Below are positions 16,333 to 24,062 of a stretch of DNA of 64,000 bases, in pieces (position 1 is the stretch's first letter; each line of letters starts with the position of its first letter). A program made the translations under genes and the position numbers. Source of the DNA: Polaromonas vacuolata (GTDB lineage Bacteria > Pseudomonadota > Gammaproteobacteria > Burkholderiales > Burkholderiaceae_C); assembly GCF_012584515.1 (NCBI RefSeq), contig NZ_CP051461.1:372001-436000 (forward strand). Reading direction: 5' to 3'. The notes under the pieces were generated by a model. That model was not told the origin of the DNA and searched no databases. It saw only the letters and a program-made list of their open reading frames with translations.

Positions 16333-16785
16333 TCAAGCTAAAAATCGACGTGTCAGCCACATGCCCGTGAGCAGGGCAGAAAAAAAGAGCAGTACGTCCT
16401 GACTACCCGTTAGTAGCGACGCAAACACCGGGCCCGGGCAGTAACCAGCTAGTCCCCAGCCTATGCCAAACAGCATGGCGCCGAGTAATAGTCTGCGGTC
16501 TAAATCACGACGCGTGGGCAGCGTAAAGTGCGCGGCAAACCAAGGCTTTTTGCCAGACCTCGGTGTGATGGAAAAAGCCAGCAAACTGACCAGTAATGCA
16601 CTACCCATAACAAAGGCCAACGCCGGATTCCAAGGGCCATAACGCACGGGATCAAACAAACTGCCAAAGTTTAAAAATCCCTGTACCACCGCTGGCTGCG
16701 TCATGCCCGAGATCACCAGTCCGGCCGCAAACAGTACGCCAGATGCGAAGGCCGCAGCCCAAGTTTTAAGTGCTTGGTTTTTCAT
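16333..16785 (-). CDS. YeeE/YedE-type membrane protein, second half (DUF6691-like)
   Basis: A 150-residue integral membrane protein with four hydrophobic segments. The motif GWGLAGYCPGPVFASL near residue 110, with a Cys in the membrane, is typical of YeeE/YedE half-proteins implicated in sulfur-compound (thiosulfate or sulfide) movement. The start ATG 16785 overlaps the stop of the partner gene (ATGA). Together the two halves correspond to one full-length YeeE-like transporter. The neighbouring CsoR-like regulator and persulfide dioxygenase support a sulfur role. Substrate and direction are inference. Confidence 0.85.
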   Translation of the reverse strand: MKNQALKTWAAAFASGVLFAAGLVISGMTQPAVVQGFLNFGSLFDPVRYGPWNPALAFVMGSALLVSLLAFSITPRSGKKPWFAAHFTLPTRRDLDRRLLLGAMLFGIGWGLAGYCPGPVFASLLTGSQDVLLFFSALLTGMWLTRRFLA

Positions 16786-17207
16786 ACGCCGCTCCAGAGT
16801 TTGCTTAACCACAGCGTCAGCACAGCACTGCCCATAAACATCAACGTTGCGGCCAGTGAGCGCGCTGATCGCCGGCCCAGACCGCAGACACCGTGGCCGC
16901 TGGTGCAGCCCGAGCCCAAAACGGTGCCGACACCAACCAGCAGTCCAGCAGCAATTAAGAGGCCGGTTGGGCGCAGACTTGTCGTTGGTACTTGCCAGAC
17001 CGCAGCTGTCACCGCACCGCCTAACACCAGGCCAATGATAAAAGCTACGCGCCAGCCAGTGTCGCCCTTTAGTGGAAGCAGCACGCCGGCGGCAATGCCG
17101 CTAATACCGGCGATGCGGCCTAAGCTGGCGAGCAGCAACCAACTCGCCAGACCAATCATCAAGCCGCCCACAGCAGCTTGTAAAAACGGATGCATCAGTG
17201 TTTGCAT
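16782..17207 (-). CDS. YeeE/YedE-type membrane protein, first half
   Basis: A 141-residue membrane protein with about four hydrophobic segments and the family signature [15 protein letters not shown] (near residue 97), containing the two cysteines thought to handle the sulfur substrate in the YeeE family. It is the first gene of a two-gene minus-strand operon overlapping its partner by 4 bp. Its promoter region is shared with the divergent CsoR-family gene and contains the GC-rich operator at 17243-17258, so the regulator probably controls both directions. Homologues sit beside persulfide dioxygenase genes in other proteobacteria (pmpAB-like). Confidence 0.87.
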   Translation of the reverse strand: MQTLMHPFLQAAVGGLMIGLASWLLLASLGRIAGISGIAAGVLLPLKGDTGWRVAFIIGLVLGGAVTAAVWQVPTTSLRPTGLLIAAGLLVGVGTVLGSGCTSGHGVCGLGRRSARSLAATLMFMGSAVLTLWLSKLWSGV

Positions 17208-17242
17208 ATCGGGGTTTTCGCAAGGGTTAAAAAAATAAAAGT

Positions 17243-17258
17243 ATACTCCAGGGGGTAT
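17243..17258. promoter_or_regulatory. Candidate CsoR-family operator
   Basis: ATACTCC-AG-GGGGTAT is a 7-2-7 inverted repeat with one mismatch, in the 91-bp spacer between the divergent YeeE gene and the CsoR-family gene. G/C tracts flanked by AT ends (ATACCCC...GGGGTAT) are the usual operator form for this repressor family. The left arm includes a possible -10 TATACT (17242-17247) for plus-strand transcription, which binding would cover. Confidence 0.65.
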
Positions 17259-17298
17259 GCAGAAGTAGACTGAGATTTAATTTAATATGAGGATCGAC

Positions 17299-17544
17299 AT
17301 GTCCCAACTGGTAGACCCGGAGAAGAAAAAAGCCTTGCGCGCCAGACTCGCGCGGATTGAAGGTCAGCTGCGCGGCGTGCAGCGTTTGCTCGATGAAGAT
17401 GCCGACTGCGAGCAAATCGCCCAGCAGTTAGCGGCGGCGCGTAAGGCGCTGGACAAATCGTTTTTCAATATGGTTGGCTGCATGATTGAACAAGGTGGCC
17501 AGAGCGGCGCGCATGTTGCTGCCATGCTGTCTAAGTTCGCCTGA
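17299..17544 (+). CDS. CsoR/FrmR-family repressor, likely sulfur-responsive
   Basis: An 81-residue all-helical DUF156 regulator. ATG 17299 is preferred because GAGGA lies 6 bp upstream; an ATG at 17287 has none. The N-terminal RLARIEGQLRGVQRLL is the family DNA-binding/tetramer helix. It has exactly two cysteines: C37 in DADCEQI, the conserved family position, and C61 in MVGCMIEQ. They are 24 residues apart rather than the 29 of CsoR and CstR, and the His ligand expected for copper, nickel or formaldehyde sensors is absent from the aligned region. With persulfide dioxygenase next to it, a dithiol/persulfide sensor is the best inference. It probably represses itself, the dioxygenase and the YeeE pair. 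Confidence 0.85.
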   Translation: MSQLVDPEKKKALRARLARIEGQLRGVQRLLDEDADCEQIAQQLAAARKALDKSFFNMVGCMIEQGGQSGAHVAAMLSKFA

Positions 17545-17616
17545 GTTTTTTTTATTTTTTTTCTTTAACGCAGCGATTTTTACGTATCCCTCTGAACAGG
17601 AAAAAGGAGTTTTTTT

Positions 17617-18729
17617 ATGCAACCGATTCAACTGTTTGAACCCGCTTCCAGCACTTACACCTATTTATTGTTTGACGAAGTTAGCCGCGAAGCGCTCATC
17701 ATTGATCCTGTCGATGCCATGCTTGAGCGTGACTTGGCGGTACTGCGCCAATACGGCTTGACGCTGCGCTGGACGATTGAGACTCATGCCCACGCTGACC
17801 ACATTACCAGCGCCGGACAGCTTGCCGAGTTAACCGCTGCACGCACTGCCGTGCCGGCTAATTGCGGCATTCACGGCGCTGCCGTGCAGCTCAATGATGG
17901 CGCTGTGTTGAACTTTGGCAACGAGACTTTGCTGGCTAGGCACACGCCTGGTCACACCGCTGGCAGCATGTCTTTTGTGTGGCGCGGCAATGTATTCACC
18001 GGTGACACTTTGCTCATTAATGGCTGTGGCCGGACTGATTTTCAGTCTGGCAGTGCTTTGGCTTTGTATCAGTCTTTGACCCACGTTCTATTCGCCTTGC
18101 CGGATGAAACACTGGTCTGGCCGGGCCACGATTACAACGGTAAAACGCATTCCAGCATCGCTGCCGAAAAAGCGGGTAACGCACGCATTGCCGGCAAAAC
18201 GCAGGCTGAGTTCGTCGCCATCATGGACGGTTTGCAACTGCCCGCACCTAAGCGGCTGAATGAAGCTGTGCCGGCCAACTTGCGCTCTGGTTTGCGCCAC
18301 GATGCGCAAGACGTCAGCGCCACACAGAGTCGACCGGCAGACGGCTATGCCGGCGACATCTCGCCGCAACTGGCATTTGATTGGGTTCAGGCTGGCGAGG
18401 CAGTCTTAATTGACATACGCACGGATGCCGAACGTGAATGGGTAGGCTTTGTGCCCGGCGCTGTGTCGCTGGCTTGGAAAAAGTGGCCGGGCATGGTGCT
18501 TAACAGCGAATTTGAAGCGGGCATAAAAGCCGCTGTACCTGCGGGTAAAAAAGCCGTGCTGTTGTGCCGCAGCGGCGTGCGCTCGATTGCCGCTGCCAAG
18601 TGTGCCAATGGACTGGGAATTGAGGCCTACAACATACTCCAAGGCTTTGAAGGCGACCCCGACGAAAACGCGCACCGTGGACGCACGGGCGGCTGGCGCA
18701 TGCTGGGCTTGCCATGGCGTCAGGGTTGA
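17617..18729 (+). CDS. Persulfide dioxygenase-rhodanese fusion protein
   Basis: A 370-residue two-domain enzyme of sulfide detoxification. Residues 1 to about 235 form a metallo-beta-lactamase-fold persulfide dioxygenase of the ETHE1/Blh type: THAHADH (56-62), GHTAGS near 114, GDTLLI near 130 and WPGHDY near 168 supply the mononuclear iron site. Residues about 250-370 are a rhodanese domain with catalytic Cys317 in CRSGVRS. The enzyme oxidises glutathione persulfide to sulfite, and the rhodanese part links persulfide, sulfite and thiosulfate. AAGGAG precedes the ATG. It lies 72 bp after the CsoR-like regulator, probably in one unit with it. Confidence 0.93.
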   Translation: MQPIQLFEPASSTYTYLLFDEVSREALIIDPVDAMLERDLAVLRQYGLTLRWTIETHAHADHITSAGQLAELTAARTAVPANCGIHGAAVQLNDGAVLNFGNETLLARHTPGHTAGSMSFVWRGNVFTGDTLLINGCGRTDFQSGSALALYQSLTHVLFALPDETLVWPGHDYNGKTHSSIAAEKAGNARIAGKTQAEFVAIMDGLQLPAPKRLNEAVPANLRSGLRHDAQDVSATQSRPADGYAGDISPQLAFDWVQAGEAVLIDIRTDAEREWVGFVPGAVSLAWKKWPGMVLNSEFEAGIKAAVPAGKKAVLLCRSGVRSIAAAKCANGLGIEAYNILQGFEGDPDENAHRGRTGGWRMLGLPWRQG

Positions 18730-18943
18730 TGCGCAGAGTCTTAATTGGGGTTGAGCCGGGGCTAAAGCAGCGAGCGCATAGGTCTAGCGCCGCTGGCTTT
18801 TCAAAGCGTTGATAATCGTGCATCTTTTTAAAACCGTCAGTCGGGGTTTTGCTCACTTTGGCCGTTATGCCGAGTGACTAAATTTTAATTCCCGGACCAA
18901 ACTAGCCCTGAGCTAATGCCTTCCTTTTCATGACCATTAAGCA

Positions 18944-19738
18944 ATGACATTCCTGGCTATAGATGTGGGTAATACCCGTTTGAAATGGGCTCTTTACTCG
19001 GCGCCACAGCCGGGCGCTCAAATGCTCGCGCACGGTGCGGTGTTTATTGAAAATCTGGATCAACTGGCTGAGCACGATTGGCGTGATTTAGCGGCGCCTG
19101 AACACATACTAGGCTGCACCGTGGCGAGTGATGCGATCAAGCGTCAGGTGGTCGAGCAAATCGAGCAGATGGCGAACTGGGATGTAGCTCCGCGCTGGGT
19201 TGTGTCTAGCTCGCAAGAAGCCGGTCTGAGCAACGGCTATGACCATCCGAGCCGACTAGGCGCTGATCGTTGGGTCGCCATGATAGGCGCGCACCACCGT
19301 TTGCTGGCGCACGGCATTCGCAAGCCCTGCGTGATCGTCATGGTGGGTACGGCCGTGACGGTGGAGGCGCTAGACGCGTCAGGCAAATTTCTAGGCGGCA
19401 TTATTCTGCCCGGCCACGGCATCATGCTGCGCGCACTAGAGACCGGAACGGCCGGTTTGCACGTGCCCACTGGCGATGTCTGCGACTTTCCCACCAACAC
19501 CAGCGACGCTTTAACCAGCGGCGGCACTTTTGCAATTGCTGGTGCGGTCCAGCGCATGGTCGATAACGTTACCCGCTACTGTGGTGAGCGGCCTGAGTGC
19601 ATCATGACTGGCGGGGCGGGCTGGAAGATGGCCCCTAGCATGTCGGTGCCCGTCGAGTTGGTCGAGAGCCTGATTTTTGACGGTATGCTGGTGATTGCTG
19701 CACAGCGTATTGGTGCAAGTTTTTCAACTCAGGAGTAG
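18944..19738 (+). CDS. coaX: Type III pantothenate kinase CoaX
   Basis: A 264-residue cytoplasmic enzyme that phosphorylates pantothenate, the first step of coenzyme A synthesis. The ASKHA-fold motifs are clear: DVGNTRLKW at residues 7-15 (phosphate binding), GADRWVAM near residue 106 (pantothenate and catalytic region), and [11 protein letters not shown] near 131. Length fits the betaproteobacterial CoaX. In many relatives birA precedes coaX; here the 214-bp upstream spacer holds no recognisable gene. The stop codon lies within the ribosome site of the next gene, so both are co-transcribed. Confidence 0.94.
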   Translation: MTFLAIDVGNTRLKWALYSAPQPGAQMLAHGAVFIENLDQLAEHDWRDLAAPEHILGCTVASDAIKRQVVEQIEQMANWDVAPRWVVSSSQEAGLSNGYDHPSRLGADRWVAMIGAHHRLLAHGIRKPCVIVMVGTAVTVEALDASGKFLGGIILPGHGIMLRALETGTAGLHVPTGDVCDFPTNTSDALTSGGTFAIAGAVQRMVDNVTRYCGERPECIMTGGAGWKMAPSMSVPVELVESLIFDGMLVIAAQRIGASFSTQE

Positions 19739-19740
19739 CC

Positions 19741-19995
19741 ATGTCAGAACTTAAAGCCGCCTTTGATCAAGCCTTGATTGATTCAAAAGACCTCAGCGAG
19801 CGCCCAGATAACGCGACGCTACTCAAGCTTTATGCGTTCTACAAACAAGGCAGCCAAGGCGATAACGACGACGCCAAACCGAGTTTTTCAGATATGGTGG
19901 CGCGCGCCAAGTGGGATGCTTGGACTCGGCTTAAAGGCACGTCGCAAGAAGCTGCTATGCAGCAATACATAGACCAGATTTCTGAGCTGAGCTGA
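19741..19995 (+). CDS. Acyl-CoA-binding protein
   Basis: An 84-residue four-helix acyl-CoA-binding protein that holds medium- and long-chain acyl-CoA esters in the cytoplasm. The family pattern is complete: LLKLYAFYKQGSQGDN, FSDMVARAKWDAWTRLKGTS and AMQQYI, including the Tyr and Lys residues that contact the CoA. CAGGAG overlaps the coaX stop codon 2 bp upstream, so translation is coupled to the CoA-synthesis gene. Bacterial copies are common in Burkholderiales. Regulation beyond the coaX operon is not visible. Confidence 0.93.
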   Translation: MSELKAAFDQALIDSKDLSERPDNATLLKLYAFYKQGSQGDNDDAKPSFSDMVARAKWDAWTRLKGTSQEAAMQQYIDQISELS

Positions 19996-20092
19996 TCCCG
20001 TATCGCCAGCGGTATTTACGCTTGCGTTTGGCGCTAATCCTTATTTTTCAATACTTATCGCTAGTGCTTGCTGCTAAGGTTTAGCGCTCAGT

Positions 20093-20118
20093 AAGTGGTC
20101 TTTGGACAAAGACCACTT
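20093..20118. terminator. Perfect hairpin between convergent genes
   Basis: AAGTGGTCTTTG (20093-20104) and its exact reverse complement (20107-20118) are separated by GA. The physical hairpin would be an 8-bp GC-containing stem with a larger loop or a 12-bp stem with minimal loop. It lies midway between the convergent acyl-CoA-binding protein and PHA-region genes. No T tract follows in either direction, so intrinsic termination is uncertain. Confidence 0.45.
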
Positions 20119-20150
20119 GGGTTTAGTTGTTGGCGCGCAGTGCAGTTTTT

Positions 20151-20483
20151 TTAGAGCTTGGCAGTGGCCGCATGCGTGCCGTTTTCCGCTTGCATTTTGG
20201 CAATCAGCGTGTCGAGATTTTTGCTGATCTCGTCTTCAATTTTTTCCTTGAAAGCGCCAAACAAAAAGCCTAGTTTGGCGCTGAGTTCAAACAGGTCGGG
20301 CGTGATGTTGAGTGTGCCGGTGATGCCGGCGCGGTTAAAAGTCACTTCGTCACTGTCCTGACCAGTGGTGTAGACGCAGCTAAGGCCGAACTTTTGTTCA
20401 GCCTGTGTCGTCCATTTGTTGGCCGCTTGACGCGCCTGCGCCAAGCTCATGCCGTGTTCGCGTTGAATATTGATATCTGGCAT
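20151..20483 (-). CDS. Polyhydroxyalkanoic acid system family protein
   Basis: A 110-residue protein of the PHA_gran_rgn family (named for its presence in PHA loci). The start ATG 20483 gives the family's usual MPDINIQREHGMSLAQAR beginning, whereas the longer frame would add unrelated residues. A conserved TFNRAGITGTLNI segment and the FELSAKLGFLFGAFKEKIEDEI segment follow. The molecular role is not established; the fold resembles small START-like or granule-associated proteins. It begins 10 bp after the stop of the aminopeptidase gene, so it is the last gene of a three-gene operon. No PHA synthase or phasin lies nearby. Confidence 0.8.
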   Translation of the reverse strand: MPDINIQREHGMSLAQARQAANKWTTQAEQKFGLSCVYTTGQDSDEVTFNRAGITGTLNITPDLFELSAKLGFLFGAFKEKIEDEISKNLDTLIAKMQAENGTHAATAKL

Positions 20484-20493
20484 TGCTACTTTC

Positions 20494-21699
20494 TTAGTTT
20501 TGACCAGCAACAAAGGCAACTTGTGGGTTGTTTGTGCTGGTCTGGTTGTGATTGTTCAGGCTATGGTTAGCGAGAGGGGTAGATTTTTCTGCGCTGCTGC
20601 CCAGCGCGATACGGCGCTGGTCTCGACTAAGTTCGGAGAGTTTACGCACGGCTGCGAAAAAGCGCTGCCAGTCGCCGCCTTCGCGGGCGAACAAGGCTTC
20701 AAAACCCGGTACCAACTCATCATAGGCGGCTTGCGCACCTAAGCTGGCATTGTTGGCACGTGCCATCCAGCCGTCGTAGCCGGTATAGCCGCCCCAAGAT
20801 TCTTTGAGCACTGCGTAGCGCTGGCTTAGTTGCAACATTGCTTGGGCTTTTTCTTTAGCCATGCGATCGCTAGTCGCTGTCGATGGATTTTTTATCGCAT
20901 CTTCATCTCGCTGATAAATCTGTTTTAACTCAGCCCTGGTTTGACTTGCCAATGCCTTGATTGCCTGACGCCGGCTGTCATACAGCGCGTACTGATCGCG
21001 CGCCGCTTGATCGGCGTGCGTTGCTAACCAGCGCTGGCTGCCCAGCCGCTCGACGGCCGTGGCAAAGGATTCGTTAAACATAGTGTCGCCGCTAACGTAG
21101 AGCACTTGGTGCGAGAGTTCATGAAAGATTAGCCGCGCCAACTCGCCTTCTGGCTGTTTGATAAAAGTGCTCAGCAGCGGGTCGCCACCGGCCCAGTTCA
21201 TCCAGCCCAGGGTCGAGTAAGCCGGCACGCCATAAACGCTGACTTCAAGGCCTTGGTCGCGTAGCCTGTCGCCTTCTGCTTGCGCCTGTGCTTGATCAAA
21301 ATAGCCGCGGTAACCGACGCAGCCGGCAACCGGAAAACACCAGGTGTTCAGCGTCAGCGAGTAAGCCGGTGCAGCCACCACATTCCAGACCACTGCACTG
21401 CGCTGCAAATCGGCATAGCGGGTGTAGCTGGGGTTGTCGGGCAGATGCAGTTCGGTCACCGAAAACCTGCGTAAACGCTGACTCAGCGCCAGCTTATCTT
21501 TCAAGGCGGGCAGTGTTTGCGTGTCAGCCAGCCAGTCATCAACCGGCTTTGCCGCCCGCATCATTTGCACATGACCGCTGACTGATTGCCAGTAGTAGCC
21601 CATGCTGGTGCAGCCGCTCAAAGCATACAAAAGTGCAGCGACTAGCGGCCACTTTATGGCGCGCTGCCAGTTTGTTGTCACACTTGTGATGGGTTTCAT
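20494..21699 (-). CDS. Predicted aminopeptidase, lipoprotein (COG4324)
   Basis: A 401-residue predicted zinc aminopeptidase (Aminopep family). Residues 1-30 form a lipoprotein signal with lipobox LSGC and Cys30, so it should be anchored in the cell envelope. The gluzincin-type motif HELSHQVLY near residue 193 followed by NESFATAVE about 12 residues later supplies the two His, the catalytic Glu and the distal Glu. The start ATG overlaps the stop of the molybdopterin enzyme (ATGA), showing coupling. Substrate is unknown; the family is defined by its motif rather than by much biochemistry. Confidence 0.87.
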   Translation of the reverse strand: MKPITSVTTNWQRAIKWPLVAALLYALSGCTSMGYYWQSVSGHVQMMRAAKPVDDWLADTQTLPALKDKLALSQRLRRFSVTELHLPDNPSYTRYADLQRSAVVWNVVAAPAYSLTLNTWCFPVAGCVGYRGYFDQAQAQAEGDRLRDQGLEVSVYGVPAYSTLGWMNWAGGDPLLSTFIKQPEGELARLIFHELSHQVLYVSGDTMFNESFATAVERLGSQRWLATHADQAARDQYALYDSRRQAIKALASQTRAELKQIYQRDEDAIKNPSTATSDRMAKEKAQAMLQLSQRYAVLKESWGGYTGYDGWMARANNASLGAQAAYDELVPGFEALFAREGGDWQRFFAAVRKLSELSRDQRRIALGSSAEKSTPLANHSLNNHNQTSTNNPQVAFVAGQN

Positions 21700-23807
21700 G
21701 GGTTAGTAGCAGGAGCTTGGATTGGCCACAAGCTCACTTCCACCAAGCAATCGTAGAACACCGGGCCACGGCCTAAATCGGTCAAATTTTGACTCGTGAG
21801 TTGATTGACGTTCGTGCCATTCAAACCCATTTTCCGCCACCAAATACCCAAGCCCACCACCACGCCAGGTCTGGCTCTGTCTGAGACTTCGGCCTTGACT
21901 CTGTATTCGCCGCGCGCATTAAACACCGTCACAACTGCCCCAGTTTCAATGCCGCGTGCGCTCGCGTCTTGTGCTGAAATTTCCAGCACCGGCTCGCCCT
22001 CCATATTGCGCAGACTGGTGACATTGACAAAACTTGAATTTAAAAAATTACGCGCTGGCGGTGAAATCATGGCTAGCGGATAGGCGCTTGATGAGCCCGC
22101 TGTTTCGTAGTTTGGTAGGTGGTCGGGCAAGCCGTCTAAACCCATGGCTTGCAGTCTAGCGCTGAAGAATTCGCACTTAGAAGACGGGGTTGGAAAGCCG
22201 CCCTGTGCAAACGGCGCATCGGGCAGCGCAATCGTCGCAAAGCCTTTTTCAAGCAAAGTATTGAAGTTCACTTTGTCGCCAAACGCGGCGCGGCAAAGTG
22301 TCTCGTCATCGTCAGAAAAGCAGGCCTCGTCAAAACCCATGTGAGCGGCTAATTCGCGAAAGATTTGGGTGTTCGGTTTAGCCAGACCCAGCGGCTCTAT
22401 GGCTGGGCGATTGAGCAGCGCGTCAGTGTGTCCGTAAGCGCTGTGTATGTCCCAGTGCTCGATCTGCGTAGTCGCTGGTAATACGTAGTCAGCATAGTCG
22501 GCGGTATCGGTTTGAAATTGCTCCAGCACGACGCAAAAAACATCCTCACGCGAAAAGCCCTGGACCACCATGCCGGACTGCGGGGCTACGGCAACCGGGT
22601 TGCAGTTGTAGACAATTAACGCTTCGATTCGCGGCCCAAACTCGGCCGATGTCGGCTGCATCAAATCATTGCCAATGGTGGACATATTGAGTGTGCGGGG
22701 CTGGCGACCGGCGAGTAAGTCCGGTCTTTGCAGCGCCGCACGGTCAACTGGAAAAACGCCGGAGTTGCTCAGTAAAACGCCACCAGCGCGGTGCTTCCAA
22801 GCGCCAATCAAAGCGGGTAAGCAAGCCACGGCACGCGCGGCATTGCCGCCGCCGCGTACCCGTTGCATGCCGTAGTTCAGACGAATCGCAGACGGCTGGC
22901 CGTTGACAAAACACTGACCGTAATCGTGGGCTAGATTTTTGATTTGTTCTGCCTTGATTCCGCAAATCGCGGCGGCTCGCTCTGGCGTCCAAGTCAGTGC
23001 GCGTTCGCGTAGTTCTGGCCAGCCTATGCAGTGTTGGGCGATGTAATCGTGGTCTAGCCAGTCATGGATGATTAGCTCGTGCATCAAGGCCAGCGCCAAC
23101 GCCGCATCTGTGCCGGGTAGCAGGGCGATGTGTTCGTGGCATTTTTCTGCCGTTTCGGTTTTACGTGGATCAATACAAATTAGTTTTGCACCCGCGCGTT
23201 TGGCCTGCTGCACATAGCGCCAGAAATGTAAGTTGCTGCCAATCGAATTGCTGCCCCAAATAATGATGAGTTTGGATTCGGCAAAAAACTCCACCCGCAT
23301 GCCGACTTTGCCGCCCAGCGTTTGGGTAAAACCTTCACCGCCAGCGGTAGAGCAAATAGTGCGGTCAAGCAGGGATGCGCCCAAGCGATTAAAAAATCTC
23401 CCGGCCATGGCTTCGGCCTGAATCAATCCCATGGTGCCGGCATAGCTGTAGGGCAATATCGCTTCTGGGTTGCGCGCGGCAATGGTTTTAAGGCGTGCCG
23501 CAATGTCTGTAAGCGCAGCTTCCCAACTCACAGTTTCAAATTTTCCACTGCCTTTGGGGCCTATGCGTTTGAGTGGCTGCAGCAAACGTTCCGGGTGGTA
23601 GCTGCGTTCGGTGTAGCGCGCAACTTTGGCGCATAAAACACCGCCCGTGTGAGGGTGGTCCGGATTGCCTTGAACCCGCAGCGCGACCTTACCTGCGGCA
23701 GTGGTTTGCACCGTGGTCACAAAGGAGCAGGTATCTGGACAGTCATGCGGGCAAGCACCCAGAGTTTGGTGGGTCTGGTCGCTGGCGATGCTAATGGTGG
23801 GGCTCAT
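21696..23807 (-). CDS. Molybdopterin oxidoreductase family protein
   Basis: A 703-residue enzyme of the DMSO reductase/formate dehydrogenase superfamily. The N-terminal CPHDCPDTC...CAKV set (C-x3-C-x3-C then Cys about 26 later) binds a 4Fe-4S cluster. The four Moco_BD domains follow, with SNSIGSNLHFW, NYGMQRVRGGGNA and the C-terminal MISPPARNFLNSSF and dinucleotide-binding region. The metal ligand in RTICSTAGGEGF may be the Cys. There is no Tat signal, so it is probably cytoplasmic. Start ATG 23807 gives the best N-terminus; ATG 23852 is possible and neither has a good ribosome site. No partner electron-transfer subunit or Moco gene lies nearby; the substrate is unknown. Confidence 0.85.
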   Translation of the reverse strand: MSPTISIASDQTHQTLGACPHDCPDTCSFVTTVQTTAAGKVALRVQGNPDHPHTGGVLCAKVARYTERSYHPERLLQPLKRIGPKGSGKFETVSWEAALTDIAARLKTIAARNPEAILPYSYAGTMGLIQAEAMAGRFFNRLGASLLDRTICSTAGGEGFTQTLGGKVGMRVEFFAESKLIIIWGSNSIGSNLHFWRYVQQAKRAGAKLICIDPRKTETAEKCHEHIALLPGTDAALALALMHELIIHDWLDHDYIAQHCIGWPELRERALTWTPERAAAICGIKAEQIKNLAHDYGQCFVNGQPSAIRLNYGMQRVRGGGNAARAVACLPALIGAWKHRAGGVLLSNSGVFPVDRAALQRPDLLAGRQPRTLNMSTIGNDLMQPTSAEFGPRIEALIVYNCNPVAVAPQSGMVVQGFSREDVFCVVLEQFQTDTADYADYVLPATTQIEHWDIHSAYGHTDALLNRPAIEPLGLAKPNTQIFRELAAHMGFDEACFSDDDETLCRAAFGDKVNFNTLLEKGFATIALPDAPFAQGGFPTPSSKCEFFSARLQAMGLDGLPDHLPNYETAGSSSAYPLAMISPPARNFLNSSFVNVTSLRNMEGEPVLEISAQDASARGIETGAVVTVFNARGEYRVKAEVSDRARPGVVVGLGIWWRKMGLNGTNVNQLTSQNLTDLGRGPVFYDCLVEVSLWPIQAPATNP

Positions 23808-24062
23808 TTTTTTGCGGTCTGGTTGCGTCGAACCGCCGCGCGGATGGCGCAAATAAGCGGTTTTGAAGAGACTTTTTAAGCTTTGATGTTAGCCGCGATG
23901 TGCTGGCATTGTGTTGACTTGAGACGTAGCAGCGCAAGTCTGATGGGCTTTACGCTTGGTTACGTTTGTGTACTCATAAAACTAGTGTGTTTGTTAGTAA
24001 ATCATATTTTTTTTGTTACCTTGATGGCGTTCGTTTTCTACGCATCCTAGGAAAATAAACCA

